Shown: in pieces, positions 54,783-63,416 of the stretch | Layout: every line of letters starts with the position of its first letter | How positions within the stretch are numbered: position 1 is the stretch's first letter | DNA from: Bacillota bacterium | Lineage (GTDB): Bacteria; Bacillota_A; Clostridia; Christensenellales; Aristaeellaceae | NCBI GenBank assembly: GCA_023421735.1 | Contig: JAEZSP010000023.1 | Location: forward strand, 1 to 64,000 | Length of the DNA stretch: 64,000 nt | Direction of reading: 5' to 3' | The notes under the pieces: generated by a model | Databases searched by the model: none | What the model saw: the letters and a program-made list of their open reading frames with translations, nothing else | What the model was told of the DNA's origin: nothing | Made by a program: the position numbers and the translations under genes

Positions 54783-55523
54783 TCATTCCCCGTATATTCT
54801 GCGGCACTCCACCGTCGGCGTGCCATCCATTTCTCTCAGATACAGTGGTTCCATGAAATGAAGTCCCGCGCCCGCACCCTTGACGCCGTCAATCAGGATA
54901 TGTTTGGGCGGTTTTCCCATGACGCCGTGTACCGTTCGCACCCTTTTAGGCGCGATGCCGGCATCCTCCATCGCCCGAAACATTTCAAGTGCGCGCGGCG
55001 CCGGATAGACGACCGCGAACCGTCCGCCGGTTTGCAAAAGCCTGGCAGCCGCGGCCGCAATGTCCAATGGGGTCAATTCTCCTGCATGCCGGGCCATGCG
55101 CGCCGCCTCATTGCTGCTCAAAAGCGCAGCGCCCGCCTTGAAATAAGGGGGATTGCACGCACAGAGCGTGAACTGACCGTGACCCAGCGCCGCGTGCGCA
55201 TCTCGAATATCGCCCGCGATCACAGAAAAACGATCCGCGACGCCGTTCAGAACGGCGTTGCGCACGGCGCGATCCGCCGCGTCGGGCAGGATTTCGATTC
55301 CCGTAACGTGAATCTCCGGCCTGCGCGCGAGGAGCAAAAGCGCCACTGCGCCCGCGCCGCAGCACAAATCAACCACGCGCGCCCTGCGTGCCGGCCGTGC
55401 GAAGTCCGCGAGCAAAACCGTGTCGGTGCCGAACCGAAAGGCATCCGGATGCTGAATGATTCGAAAGCCGCGCCTTTGCAGATCGTCGATCCGTTCGCCG
55501 GGTTTTAAAAGCGCATGATCCAT
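54783..55523 (-). CDS. tRNA1(Val) (adenine37-N6)-methyltransferase TrmN6-like
   Basis: The 246-residue protein is a Rossmann-fold methyltransferase with the SAM motif VVDLCCGAGAVALLLL (about 49-64) and the N6-adenine catalytic motif CACNPPYF (NPPY). An RFGTDTVLLADFA segment precedes it, as in the TrmN6/YfiC family. It probably methylates a tRNA adenine. The ATG overlaps the upstream peptidoglycan-binding gene stop by one base (TGATG). Confidence 0.85.
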   Translation of the reverse strand: MDHALLKPGERIDDLQRRGFRIIQHPDAFRFGTDTVLLADFARPARRARVVDLCCGAGAVALLLLARRPEIHVTGIEILPDAADRAVRNAVLNGVADRFSVIAGDIRDAHAALGHGQFTLCACNPPYFKAGAALLSSNEAARMARHAGELTPLDIAAAAARLLQTGGRFAVVYPAPRALEMFRAMEDAGIAPKRVRTVHGVMGKPPKHILIDGVKGAGAGLHFMEPLYLREMDGTPTVECRRIYGE

Positions 55524-56932
55524 CAGCGAATCGCTCCGAAATCCCATACATAGGCGCTCACATAGTCCATATCGGAAAGATTGCCCGTGGCAACCTGATC
55601 CGTCTGAGGATCAACATAGGCCATCACAGAGGGTTCCACGCACACCGCGAAGCGAAGCTTCATGGCATTCTCATCGCCGCTTCCGAGCACCACGATGTCG
55701 CCGGGGCCGATGTCCGCCTCGGAATACGCCATCTGCCCGATGTTCGAAAGGATCTCGCCGGGTTCTGAAATGGCAATACCGTTTTTCGCAAACACGTAGC
55801 GTGCAAACCCGAAACCGGGGAAAAATTCATCGCCGTCCTCCTGAAAGTCCTGTCCGACCATCGCCTCCGCCGTGAGACAGATGCCGGTCAGCGTATCTGC
55901 GCTGATGTCGTTCGCGCTGTCCGCAAGAACATCGACCGAATGCACGTCCGCAAGCCGCGTCGCGTCGATCACGTCGCCCGTCGCGTCGCCCGAGACCGGA
56001 ATCCCGTTCGCGGCGCAGAAGAGCATGACGGCAGCCTCCGTGCCGCGGCCATAGGCGCCGTTGGGCGTTCCGACAAAGAATCCCAGCTCCGCAAGCCGCG
56101 TCTGAAGGGTAAACACGTCGTCGCCCGAATCACCGTAATAGAGCGCGCCGTCGCCCGCAGCGGCAATTGCCGCATCCGAAAACATGGCTTCATATGTCGC
56201 GGCGTCCACCGTGCCCGTCTGCGTCAGACTATTGCCCGCCTGAAAGCGCGCAACGGCGCGCGCGGTGATTTCACCATAGGTGCCGGTCAGATCGCCCTTG
56301 AAATACCCCAGTACGCGCAGTCTGTCCTGTATGGCGCGCACATTTGCACCCGCATCGCCCTTTTGGGCCGTTTGGGACTGGACGTATTCTTCGCGGCTCA
56401 CAGATTCACCCTCGTAAAGCCGAATGAACGTCGACGCGTCCGCCGTGCCCGTTGGCGCAAGGCCGTTTGCCGTCTGGTAAGCGGCGACCGCACGGCGCGT
56501 GCCCTCGCCAAACACCCCGTCGGCATTCGCCGTATAAAAACCGAGCGCCGAAAGCGCATTCTGGAGCGTTTTGACCTCTTCGCCCTTGTCGCCGGATTTG
56601 AGATAAACGTTTTCGTACTTTTTCACGAACGCGGCGATAAAGGCCTGGCGCGTGACCACATCGTCCGAATGCAGGAGCTGCTGGGTCTGAACGTCCGCAA
56701 CGCCGGTGCGCGCAAGCCCGTTCGCCGTCTGAAAATCGCCCACGGCAGTCGCAACGACGTTATCGAATGTGCTGGTCGCCTGGGTCATGTATCCGAGCTC
56801 GACGAGCCGCTTGGTAAGCACCGTTACGGTCTCGCCCGACGCGCCGTCCTCGAGCATCTGCGCCGCGAAAGAGACGCCCGCGATCAGCATCAATACGGTC
56901 GCGAGCGCCAGGGCGCGTACACAAAGTCGCAC
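55523..56932 (-). CDS. Secreted peptidoglycan-binding-repeat protein with degenerate NlpC/P60 end
   Basis: The 469-residue protein has a hydrophobic signal segment at about 5-22. About four peptidoglycan-binding repeats follow, each with LQ..L..LGFY...DG.FG..T..AV..FQ..NGL...G. A C-terminal domain shaped like NlpC/P60 (PGFGFARYVFAKNGI and PGDIVVLGS) lacks the catalytic Cys of the usual DCSGF motif, so it is probably not a peptidase. The GTG start at 56932 has AGGAAGGCGG upstream; a longer start would reach into the SpoIID gene. It lies 1 bp after that gene. Confidence 0.75.
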   Translation of the reverse strand: MRLCVRALALATVLMLIAGVSFAAQMLEDGASGETVTVLTKRLVELGYMTQATSTFDNVVATAVGDFQTANGLARTGVADVQTQQLLHSDDVVTRQAFIAAFVKKYENVYLKSGDKGEEVKTLQNALSALGFYTANADGVFGEGTRRAVAAYQTANGLAPTGTADASTFIRLYEGESVSREEYVQSQTAQKGDAGANVRAIQDRLRVLGYFKGDLTGTYGEITARAVARFQAGNSLTQTGTVDAATYEAMFSDAAIAAAGDGALYYGDSGDDVFTLQTRLAELGFFVGTPNGAYGRGTEAAVMLFCAANGIPVSGDATGDVIDATRLADVHSVDVLADSANDISADTLTGICLTAEAMVGQDFQEDGDEFFPGFGFARYVFAKNGIAISEPGEILSNIGQMAYSEADIGPGDIVVLGSGDENAMKLRFAVCVEPSVMAYVDPQTDQVATGNLSDMDYVSAYVWDFGAIR

Positions 56933-56933
56933 G

Positions 56934-59054
56934 TTAATCCGCCTTCCTGACATGTCCAATGGGAACATAACCCTCATAGCCTCCGTAGGAGACATATGTC
57001 CACGTTTTCGAATAGGCGAGCACATAGCAGGTTTCCCCCTTCGAAATGCCCGCAACCGCAGCTGCGGTCGTACTCGCCGCCTCATAGACGAACGAATCCG
57101 CCGTCATGACCACCTTGATCGCACTGGTCGGAATATTGGCAGACGCGAATGCCTCATAGGCCGAAGTCTGCACATACGCCCGCTTGAGATACTTTTTCGC
57201 GACGTAGCCCTTGACCCCGCTCGGGGTCTGGATGCGCACCCAACTGCCCTTGATCGCAAGCACCTTGACGACATTGCCTTTCTTCAGATACCCAAGGGTG
57301 CGGGACGAGGTGGATGTCGTCTTTCTGATGCGCAGACGCGAGCTGGATTTGGAAAGCTTGACAACCGCATACACCGCCGTGTCTTCGGTCGGGCTCGGCG
57401 TCGCCGTAACGGTCGGCGTCGGGCTCGCGGTTGCCTCGGGCGAGGATGTCACGCCGGGCGTCGCGGTGGGAACGGGCGTTGGTGTGGGCGACACATCAAC
57501 CGCCGCAAGATAACGGGTCATCACGTACCCCCGATACGACCGAATGCCGATCGCCGTCCAATCGCCCGTCTGGAAATAAACGTCTACGAGCGTACCATAG
57601 CTGAGCCGCGTAAGGATGCTTGAACTGGTGGTCGGCTTTTCGCGCAGGTTGAGCGTGCTCGACGTGCTGGAGAGCTTGATCGTCGCCTGACCGACGGGCG
57701 TTGCCCATTGGTCGTCTTCCGCATCGTCCGCATCGATGCCGTCGCCGGTTTGATCTGCGAGCACGACACTTTGGATCGCGGTGCCCGGATAATAGAAGGT
57801 CAGTATGTCCTCACAGTCCATGGAATAATTCTGCGCCATGACCTTCGCGCCGCGCTGGCTCATGCCGATGCCGTGCCCCCACCGGCGAAACGTCACGGTG
57901 ATCGTGGTATCCGTCTCGTCCACCCAGACCGTTTCATTCGCCGAGGAATTGATGGACAGTGCATACCATGTCTCAAAGGCATCATAGGTGGGCACATCAA
58001 TGGTTACCTGCCCGGAGACGGGCGCGCCAAACGCATCGGACGTCGAGGCTTTGACGGTAAAGCGAAGGTAGGTATAAAGCCTGCTGGGCTCCGGATACCT
58101 CGGCTTGACGGGCTCGATGGACACGATTTCGTCGATGGTGACATCGGTCGCACTCAGGCTGTTTTCTGAAATCGTATCGGACATTCCGGCGACAAGCGCC
58201 TGATAGAGGTTCTGGTTGATGGTTTTTCCGGTGAGATCCTTCGAAAACGTGACTGATTTATATGTCGCACCGCTCTCAAGGTCATAGGGATCGTCCTTTA
58301 CGGTACTGTAGGCAATGGTCGACCCCCACGCGTTTTTGGTGGACTCGGTCTGCCCGCCGTTTGATGCGCCGTAAAAGCATGCGGCCAGAGCGCCGTCATA
58401 CGCGAGGAGCATTCCGCGCGTGCCGTCCACGGCGGCAATGACGTTGGCATAACTGGCATTATAGCCCTTGAACACCTGATCGGCGGACGAATCCACCACA
58501 TCGTAGGCCTTGGACGTGCGCGTCGTTTTGGCCCGCAGCACGTAATTGCGCGCGGCGATCGCCTGCGCCTTCAGCGCCTCGATCGGGTAGGAATTGGACA
58601 TCTCATAGCCCACCACGCCATAGAGGTAATCCTCGACATAGGTGCGCATGACGACCATGATCACGCTCGATGAGATCGAGAATGTCATGTCTCCGCAGAA
58701 CACGTTCGCAAGCGCGGGTGATGTAAACCGAACGCCGCCCGTGCCCGCCTTCGAGCGGTTGATGGTGATCGACGAGGCGCTGATCGTCTCGGAACCACCC
58801 TTAAGCGTGAGTTTGCCGCCAGAAAGCGTCACCGTCACGACCGAGCCGCTCCCGATCTTGCGGGAGGAGTCGTTGTTTATGTAATAGGCGGTCGACGTCG
58901 TAAATGTAACAGACGTCGGTGAACCGAGCCGGGTGAGCTTCACGCGCACCATTCCGTCCGCCTCCGCAAGCGCAATCTGCGAGGGTGGGGGCAGCAGGAT
59001 TAAAATGAGGACAAGCGCAAGCGTGAGCGCAAGCATCCGTTTCAGGCGGGACAT
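56934..59054 (-). CDS. SpoIID/LytB-domain protein with C-terminal SH3b repeats
   Basis: The 706-residue protein begins with a signal peptide (residues about 1-28). A SpoIID-like domain (about 100-420) carries YGVVGYEMSNSYPIEALKAQAIAARNYV, the SpoIID amidase/transglycosylase-like core, and WGHGIGMSQRGAKVMA. A Pro/Thr-rich linker (PTPTPVPTATP) and about three SH3b domains follow. SpoIID acts in engulfment in Bacillus, but SH3-fused forms also occur as general wall enzymes. The ATG at 59054 has GGAGGAAGG. With the next gene it forms a wall-remodelling pair. Confidence 0.82.
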   Translation of the reverse strand: MSRLKRMLALTLALVLILILLPPPSQIALAEADGMVRVKLTRLGSPTSVTFTTSTAYYINNDSSRKIGSGSVVTVTLSGGKLTLKGGSETISASSITINRSKAGTGGVRFTSPALANVFCGDMTFSISSSVIMVVMRTYVEDYLYGVVGYEMSNSYPIEALKAQAIAARNYVLRAKTTRTSKAYDVVDSSADQVFKGYNASYANVIAAVDGTRGMLLAYDGALAACFYGASNGGQTESTKNAWGSTIAYSTVKDDPYDLESGATYKSVTFSKDLTGKTINQNLYQALVAGMSDTISENSLSATDVTIDEIVSIEPVKPRYPEPSRLYTYLRFTVKASTSDAFGAPVSGQVTIDVPTYDAFETWYALSINSSANETVWVDETDTTITVTFRRWGHGIGMSQRGAKVMAQNYSMDCEDILTFYYPGTAIQSVVLADQTGDGIDADDAEDDQWATPVGQATIKLSSTSSTLNLREKPTTSSSILTRLSYGTLVDVYFQTGDWTAIGIRSYRGYVMTRYLAAVDVSPTPTPVPTATPGVTSSPEATASPTPTVTATPSPTEDTAVYAVVKLSKSSSRLRIRKTTSTSSRTLGYLKKGNVVKVLAIKGSWVRIQTPSGVKGYVAKKYLKRAYVQTSAYEAFASANIPTSAIKVVMTADSFVYEAASTTAAAVAGISKGETCYVLAYSKTWTYVSYGGYEGYVPIGHVRKAD

Positions 59055-59175
59055 ATCCTTCCTCCGTATCACATTGCGATGTCGCACATGAGCGCAATGT
59101 GTAGGATTTCTATATGAAAGCCCCGAATCCTGCCGGATCATACATTTGTTGGATTGTCGCCTCATTTCCGTAGAG

Positions 59176-59209
59176 ACAAAAACGAAGAGGCCCTAAGCAG
59201 GGCCTCTTC
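59176..59209 (-). terminator. Terminator of the ferredoxin gene
   Basis: GAAGAGGCCC and GGGCCTCTTC form a perfect 10-bp stem followed on the minus strand by GTTTTTG. Confidence 0.9.
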
Positions 59210-59223
59210 GCGCGATCCGCCGA

Positions 59224-59493
<270 letters not shown>

Positions 59494-59507
59494 TCACGGG
59501 TGATAAA

Positions 59508-59972
59508 ATGAATGGAAAAACCGTCTCCGCGGCGCGGGGACTGATCGGAGATTTGACGCCGCTTGCACAGGATTGCGGCGCGCTGTGCGGTGCGGCCTGC
59601 TGCCGGCCGGACGAGGACGGCGCGGGCGGCATGTACCTGTTCCCCGGCGAGACATGGCCCGGAAAGATCCTGGAAGGCGATTTCGCGCCTATCGCGGTCT
59701 GCGACGGACGCTGCAAGCGGGAAACGCGCCCGCTCGCGTGCATAATTTTTCCCTTAACCCCTGTCTTTTCGGGCGGCGTTTGGAAGCTGCGCATGGACGC
59801 GCGGGCGCGCGCAATGTGCCCCCTCGCGCCCTCCGGCGCAAAGGGCATGGATCGTGCATTCGCCCGCGCGGTACTGGGGGCGATCCGGCTGATCGCGCAA
59901 GACCCCGAAGGCGATGCGTTTTTACGCGCGTGGCAGGCGCGCGAAGACGCATTCCGGCATTTTACTCTTTAG
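59508..59972 (+). CDS. YkgJ-like cysteine-cluster protein
   Basis: The 154-residue protein is Cys-rich near the N-terminus (CGALCGAACC at about 23-32) and has CDGRCKRETRPLACIIFPLTPVF later, close to the YkgJ family pattern of CxxxCxxCC and RPxxCxxFPf. These proteins are thought to bind a metal or iron-sulfur cluster, and no enzyme activity is assigned. The ATG at 59508 has a weak ribosome binding site. The stop codon (59970-59972) abuts repeat copy C. Confidence 0.75.
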   Translation: MNGKTVSAARGLIGDLTPLAQDCGALCGAACCRPDEDGAGGMYLFPGETWPGKILEGDFAPIAVCDGRCKRETRPLACIIFPLTPVFSGGVWKLRMDARARAMCPLAPSGAKGMDRAFARAVLGAIRLIAQDPEGDAFLRAWQAREDAFRHFTL

Positions 59973-60131
59973 GGAAGCCCCGCACAATTCAGCAGCGCGC
60001 TGACGGCTGTTTTTTCGCCATCTGCTCCTTGCAAAAAACTCGATTGACATCCAATCAACCTTCGGTTTCTGCAATTGCACCTGACAAAAAATCCGCACGT
60101 CATCGCACCGCTTCATTTGTGCGGTATTGCT
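59973..60131 (-). repeat. Dispersed ~160-bp element, copy C (inverted)
   Basis: This copy is the reverse complement of copy A, with the same GCACAAATGAAG edge, GCGGATTTTTTGTCAGGTGCAATTGCAGAAA, the paired GTTGAT/GTCAAT stem and the micro-ORF. It fills the whole gap between the convergent cysteine-cluster and rlmI-like stop codons, suggesting an insertion that brings its own terminator-like structure. Its terminal repeats are imperfect (CCGCACAA class). Confidence 0.85.
59989..60021 (-). CDS. 10-codon micro-ORF in repeat copy C
   Basis: The minus-strand ATG at 60021 to TGA encodes MAKKQPSARC, the same peptide as in copy A, with AAGGAG 3 nt upstream. The codons differ from copy A only at two synonymous positions. 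Confidence 0.3.
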   Translation of the reverse strand: MAKKQPSARC

Positions 60132-61298
60132 TTAAAGAACCTGCAAATAGACGCACTTCAGATATTTGGTCTCGCTGGCGGCGGGCAAAATGGGGTGGTC
60201 GTAGCCCTGCGTGCGGTACTCGATCATGCGCACGCGCTTTTTGGAATCGCGCACGGCTTCGTTGATCATCTGTTGGAACATGTCCTGTGAAACGTGCTGT
60301 GAACAGGAGCAGGTGACGAGGTACCCGCCGGGACGGACGAGCTTGAGCGCGCGCAGGTTGATTTCCTTATAACCGCGAAGCGCCGCCGGAACGGCCGCCT
60401 TGGCCTTTGTAAACGCAGGCGGATCGAGAATGACCAGGTCAAACTGCGCCCCTTCGTCGGTCAACGCGCGCAGATGGTCAAAGCAGTTGTGCGTCTCGAA
60501 CGCGACGTTCGAAAACCCGTTGCGGGCTGCGTTTTCGCGCGCGACGACGAGCGCATCTTCTGAAATATCGACGCCCAGCACGCTCTTTGCGCCGTACTTG
60601 GCGGCGTGCAGCGAAAAGGAACCGTTGTGGCAGAAACAGTCCAGTACCCGCGCATCCTTGCAGAAGGGCGCGATCCCCGCGCGGTTCTGCTTTTGATCGA
60701 GAAAGAAGCCCGTCTTTTGACCGTTTTTTGCATCGACCGAAAAAAGAATGCCATTTTCGCGCATGTCGATTTCATTCGGCACCTCGCCCCACAGAAGCCC
60801 CGCGCGCTGCTCCATGCCCTCGAGCCGCCGAACGGGCACGTCGCTGCGTTCGTAGATCCCCTTGGGCGCGACGATTTCGACGAGCAATTCCACCAGCATG
60901 TCGCGGATGCGCTCGATGCCGAGGGACAATACCTGCATGACGAGATAATCCCCGAATTTGTCGACGATAAGTCCGGGCAGGAAATCCGATTCCGAGTAGA
61001 TGAGCCGGCAGGACATGGTGTCGCACAGCGCCTTTCGGTAATTCCACGCGTCCTCGACGCGGGATTTGAAAAACGCGCGGTCGCACGGTTCGTCATGGGT
61101 CGTAAGCATGCGAATCGATATTTGAGACGTAGGGTTGTAAAATGCGCGGCCGATCAGGGCGCCGCGAAAATTTTGAACCTCGACAATGTCGCCGTTTTGA
61201 TACTCGCCCGCGACCGTTTCGATCTCGGACGCATAGATCCACGGATGCCCGCCGCGCACGCGCGTCTCGCGGGTCTTACGAAGTGTAACGGATGCCAT
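60132..61298 (-). CDS. rlmI: Class I rRNA methyltransferase RlmI-like
   Basis: The 388-residue protein has an N-terminal PUA-type domain (RVRGGHPWIYASEI) and a Rossmann methyltransferase domain with VLDCFCHNGSFSLHAAKYG, DPPAFTK and the catalytic-type CSCSQH. It matches the RlmI/YccW family, which makes 5-methylcytosine in 23S rRNA. The ATG at 61298 has GGAGGG; a much longer in-frame start at 61649 lies antisense to the rluF-like gene. Its stop abuts repeat copy C. Confidence 0.9.
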   Translation of the reverse strand: MASVTLRKTRETRVRGGHPWIYASEIETVAGEYQNGDIVEVQNFRGALIGRAFYNPTSQISIRMLTTHDEPCDRAFFKSRVEDAWNYRKALCDTMSCRLIYSESDFLPGLIVDKFGDYLVMQVLSLGIERIRDMLVELLVEIVAPKGIYERSDVPVRRLEGMEQRAGLLWGEVPNEIDMRENGILFSVDAKNGQKTGFFLDQKQNRAGIAPFCKDARVLDCFCHNGSFSLHAAKYGAKSVLGVDISEDALVVARENAARNGFSNVAFETHNCFDHLRALTDEGAQFDLVILDPPAFTKAKAAVPAALRGYKEINLRALKLVRPGGYLVTCSCSQHVSQDMFQQMINEAVRDSKKRVRMIEYRTQGYDHPILPAASETKYLKCVYLQVL

Positions 61299-61350
61299 AT
61301 GTGCCCTCCGATTGATTTGATGCACACCATGATACCACTTTTCACGCCGC

Positions 61351-61379
61351 TTGTCGATTGGGCGATTGGGTGATATAAT
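61351..61379 (+). promoter_or_regulatory. Promoter of the rluF-like gene
   Basis: TTGTCG (61351-61356) and TATAAT (61374-61379) are separated by 17 bp. Any start codon upstream of 61385 would fall within or before this promoter, which supports the TTG start at 61396. Confidence 0.75.
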
Positions 61380-61395
61380 TTTATGGGGTGATTCT

Positions 61396-62133
61396 TTGGA
61401 CGACAGGCGATTGAACAAATATATCGCGGACAGCGGGTACTGCTCCCGGCGCGAGGCGGACAGGCTCATCGAAGAAGGCCGCGTGACGATCAACGGGCAA
61501 GTCGCCGCGCTCGGCACACGGGTCGACGCGGCTGCGCGCGTTGCGGTCGACGGGCATGCGCTCGACGGCGCGGGGGAAAAGGTGTATCTCGCGCTGAACA
61601 AGCCGCGCGGCATCGTGTGTACCGCCGACCCGCGCGAGCCGATGAACATCGTGGATTATCTCAACTACCCGGTGCGCGTATACCCCGTCGGCCGGCTCGA
61701 CAAGGACAGCGAAGGGCTGATTCTGCTCACGAGCGACGGGGACATCGTCAATCGGCTTCTGCGCGCGGCGGGCGGACACGAAAAGGAATATGAGGTTACG
61801 GTCGATCGGCCCGTGACGCGCGCGTTTCTGGATAAGATGCACGCGGGGGTGGAAATCCTGGATCGCGTGACCCTCCCCTGCCAGATTCGGCGCACGGGGC
61901 CAGATTCGTTTAACATGATATTGATTCAGGGCTTGAATCGCCAGATCCGGCGGATGTGCGAGGCGCTGGGTTATCGCGTGACGCACCTGCGCAGAATCCG
62001 GATTATGAACATCCGGATCGGCACGATGAAGCCCGGCGAATGGCGTCACGTGACGCAGAAGGAGCTTACCGACCTGATGAATCGCCTCGCGCACAGTACC
62101 AACGAACCCGGCCTGTACGACGAGGACGAATAA
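61396..62133 (+). CDS. rluF: 23S rRNA pseudouridine synthase RluF-like, TTG start
   Basis: The 245-residue protein has an N-terminal S4 RNA-binding domain (RRLNKYIADSGYCSRREADRLIEEG), the RsuA/RluB-family catalytic motif PVGRLDKDSEGLILLTSDGD with Asp102, and LIQGLNRQIRRMCEALGY. The match to RluF, which modifies U2604 in E. coli 23S rRNA, is strong, including RIMN and GEWR. The TTG start at 61396 has GGGGTG upstream and lies just after a promoter. Confidence 0.9.
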   Translation: MDDRRLNKYIADSGYCSRREADRLIEEGRVTINGQVAALGTRVDAAARVAVDGHALDGAGEKVYLALNKPRGIVCTADPREPMNIVDYLNYPVRVYPVGRLDKDSEGLILLTSDGDIVNRLLRAAGGHEKEYEVTVDRPVTRAFLDKMHAGVEILDRVTLPCQIRRTGPDSFNMILIQGLNRQIRRMCEALGYRVTHLRRIRIMNIRIGTMKPGEWRHVTQKELTDLMNRLAHSTNEPGLYDEDE

Positions 62134-62172
62134 AAAACCGGAGGGGCGCACCTCATTTGATTGCATCGCAAA

Positions 62173-62208
62173 ATCGGCGGCGCGGGGTTTGCTCCCCCGC
62201 GCCGCCGA
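62173..62208. terminator. Strong terminator between convergent genes
   Basis: TCGGCGGCGCGGGG and CCCCGCGCCGCCGA form a perfect 14-bp stem, with ACTCGTTTTG on the + side and ATTTTGCG on the minus side. Confidence 0.82.
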
Positions 62209-62253
62209 CTCGTTTTGATTGTCAAAATGAAATTTCAGCCATTCCCGCCCACA

Positions 62254-63366
62254 TCAGATCCTGCACAGGACCGACTCCTCTGTCTTCTCATCGAAGAAGT
62301 GAAGGCGATTCGAGTCGATGGCGAGCGTCATCTGGTCGCCGGGACTGGCGATGCAGCGGGGGTCGACGCGGGCGATGACGTCGGAATCGACGCCGGGAAG
62401 CCTCGTATGAAGGTACGTTTCGGAACCCATGAGTTCGACGTGGCGCACGACCGCTTCGACGGCGCTTTCCGGCGAAACGGAGATAAACGCCTGCTCGTAG
62501 TGCAGGTTTTCGGGTCGAACGCCCATGAGCACGCGGCACCCGATGTACTTCGCATCCACGAGCTTCGAGAGTTTCCCGGCGGGAACGAGGATGCGATTTT
62601 CCCCGAATTCAGCGTAGACCTCCTCGCCTGCGCGCGACAGCGTCGCGGGTATGATGTTGATGAGCGCATTGCCAAAATATTCCGCAACAAATCGATCGGC
62701 GGGATAATCATAGATATTCTGCGGGGTATCCGACTGGCGTATCTTTCCCTCTTCGAGTACGACGACGCGCGTCGCCAGCGAAAGCGCCACGTTCCCGGCA
62801 TGCGTCGACATGACAAACGCCGTCTTTGTGCGCGCGTGGAATTCCTTGACCGCCAATCGCATGCGCGCAGCTATGCGTGAGCCCATGCCGTCGAACGGGT
62901 CGATGAATAAGACGACCTTCGCGCCCGTCGCGCGTGCCCGCACCATCCCGGCGAGCAGCTTCCCGTCGGGTTCCAGGTGGTTATAGCGCAAATCGAGCAC
63001 GCGCCGCGCATCCAATTCGGCAGCAGCGTCTTCGATGCGCGTCTCAATCTCCGCGGCGCGCATGCGCGCGCGCCTGAGAAGCCGCGTGATCTCGCCGCGG
63101 GGCGTGCCAAAGAGCGGCACGTCGTTGATGAGACTTGCGGCGGGCAGTCCGCGCCGAAAGCGCGCAACAAGCGCGGCGTTGACATACACGTCGCCCGTGT
63201 ATTGACCGCCGTAGCCCTCCGCCATGCGGATCAACTCCGCCTTGCCGCACCCCGCCCGGCCCACGAGCGCCACAAACTCCCCGTCATCGATTTCGAGCGA
63301 GAAGTTGTGAAGCGCAGCGCCGCCATCGAGCTGCTTTGTGATGTTTCGATACACCAGCCCCGCCAT
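62254..63366 (-). CDS. MalK-like ABC ATPase with degenerate catalytic motifs
   Basis: The 370-residue protein has the length and C-terminal TOBE-like domain of the MalK/UgpC group, but its ATPase core is eroded. Walker A is GRAGCGKAE (Lys42 kept, Ala43 in place of Ser/Thr). The Q-loop FQ..ALFPH has become NDVPLFGT, and the LSGGQ signature reads LEPDGK. Walker B ends FIDPF, with Pro in place of the catalytic Glu. His189 of the H-loop remains. It is probably a regulatory or non-hydrolysing paralogue. It is downstream of araD, in a likely sugar operon. Confidence 0.8.
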   Translation of the reverse strand: MAGLVYRNITKQLDGGAALHNFSLEIDDGEFVALVGRAGCGKAELIRMAEGYGGQYTGDVYVNAALVARFRRGLPAASLINDVPLFGTPRGEITRLLRRARMRAAEIETRIEDAAAELDARRVLDLRYNHLEPDGKLLAGMVRARATGAKVVLFIDPFDGMGSRIAARMRLAVKEFHARTKTAFVMSTHAGNVALSLATRVVVLEEGKIRQSDTPQNIYDYPADRFVAEYFGNALINIIPATLSRAGEEVYAEFGENRILVPAGKLSKLVDAKYIGCRVLMGVRPENLHYEQAFISVSPESAVEAVVRHVELMGSETYLHTRLPGVDSDVIARVDPRCIASPGDQMTLAIDSNRLHFFDEKTEESVLCRI

Positions 63367-63416
63367 TTATATCCTCCCGGCACCGCCAATTGGGATGCCG
63401 TTCAACATCCAGGATG

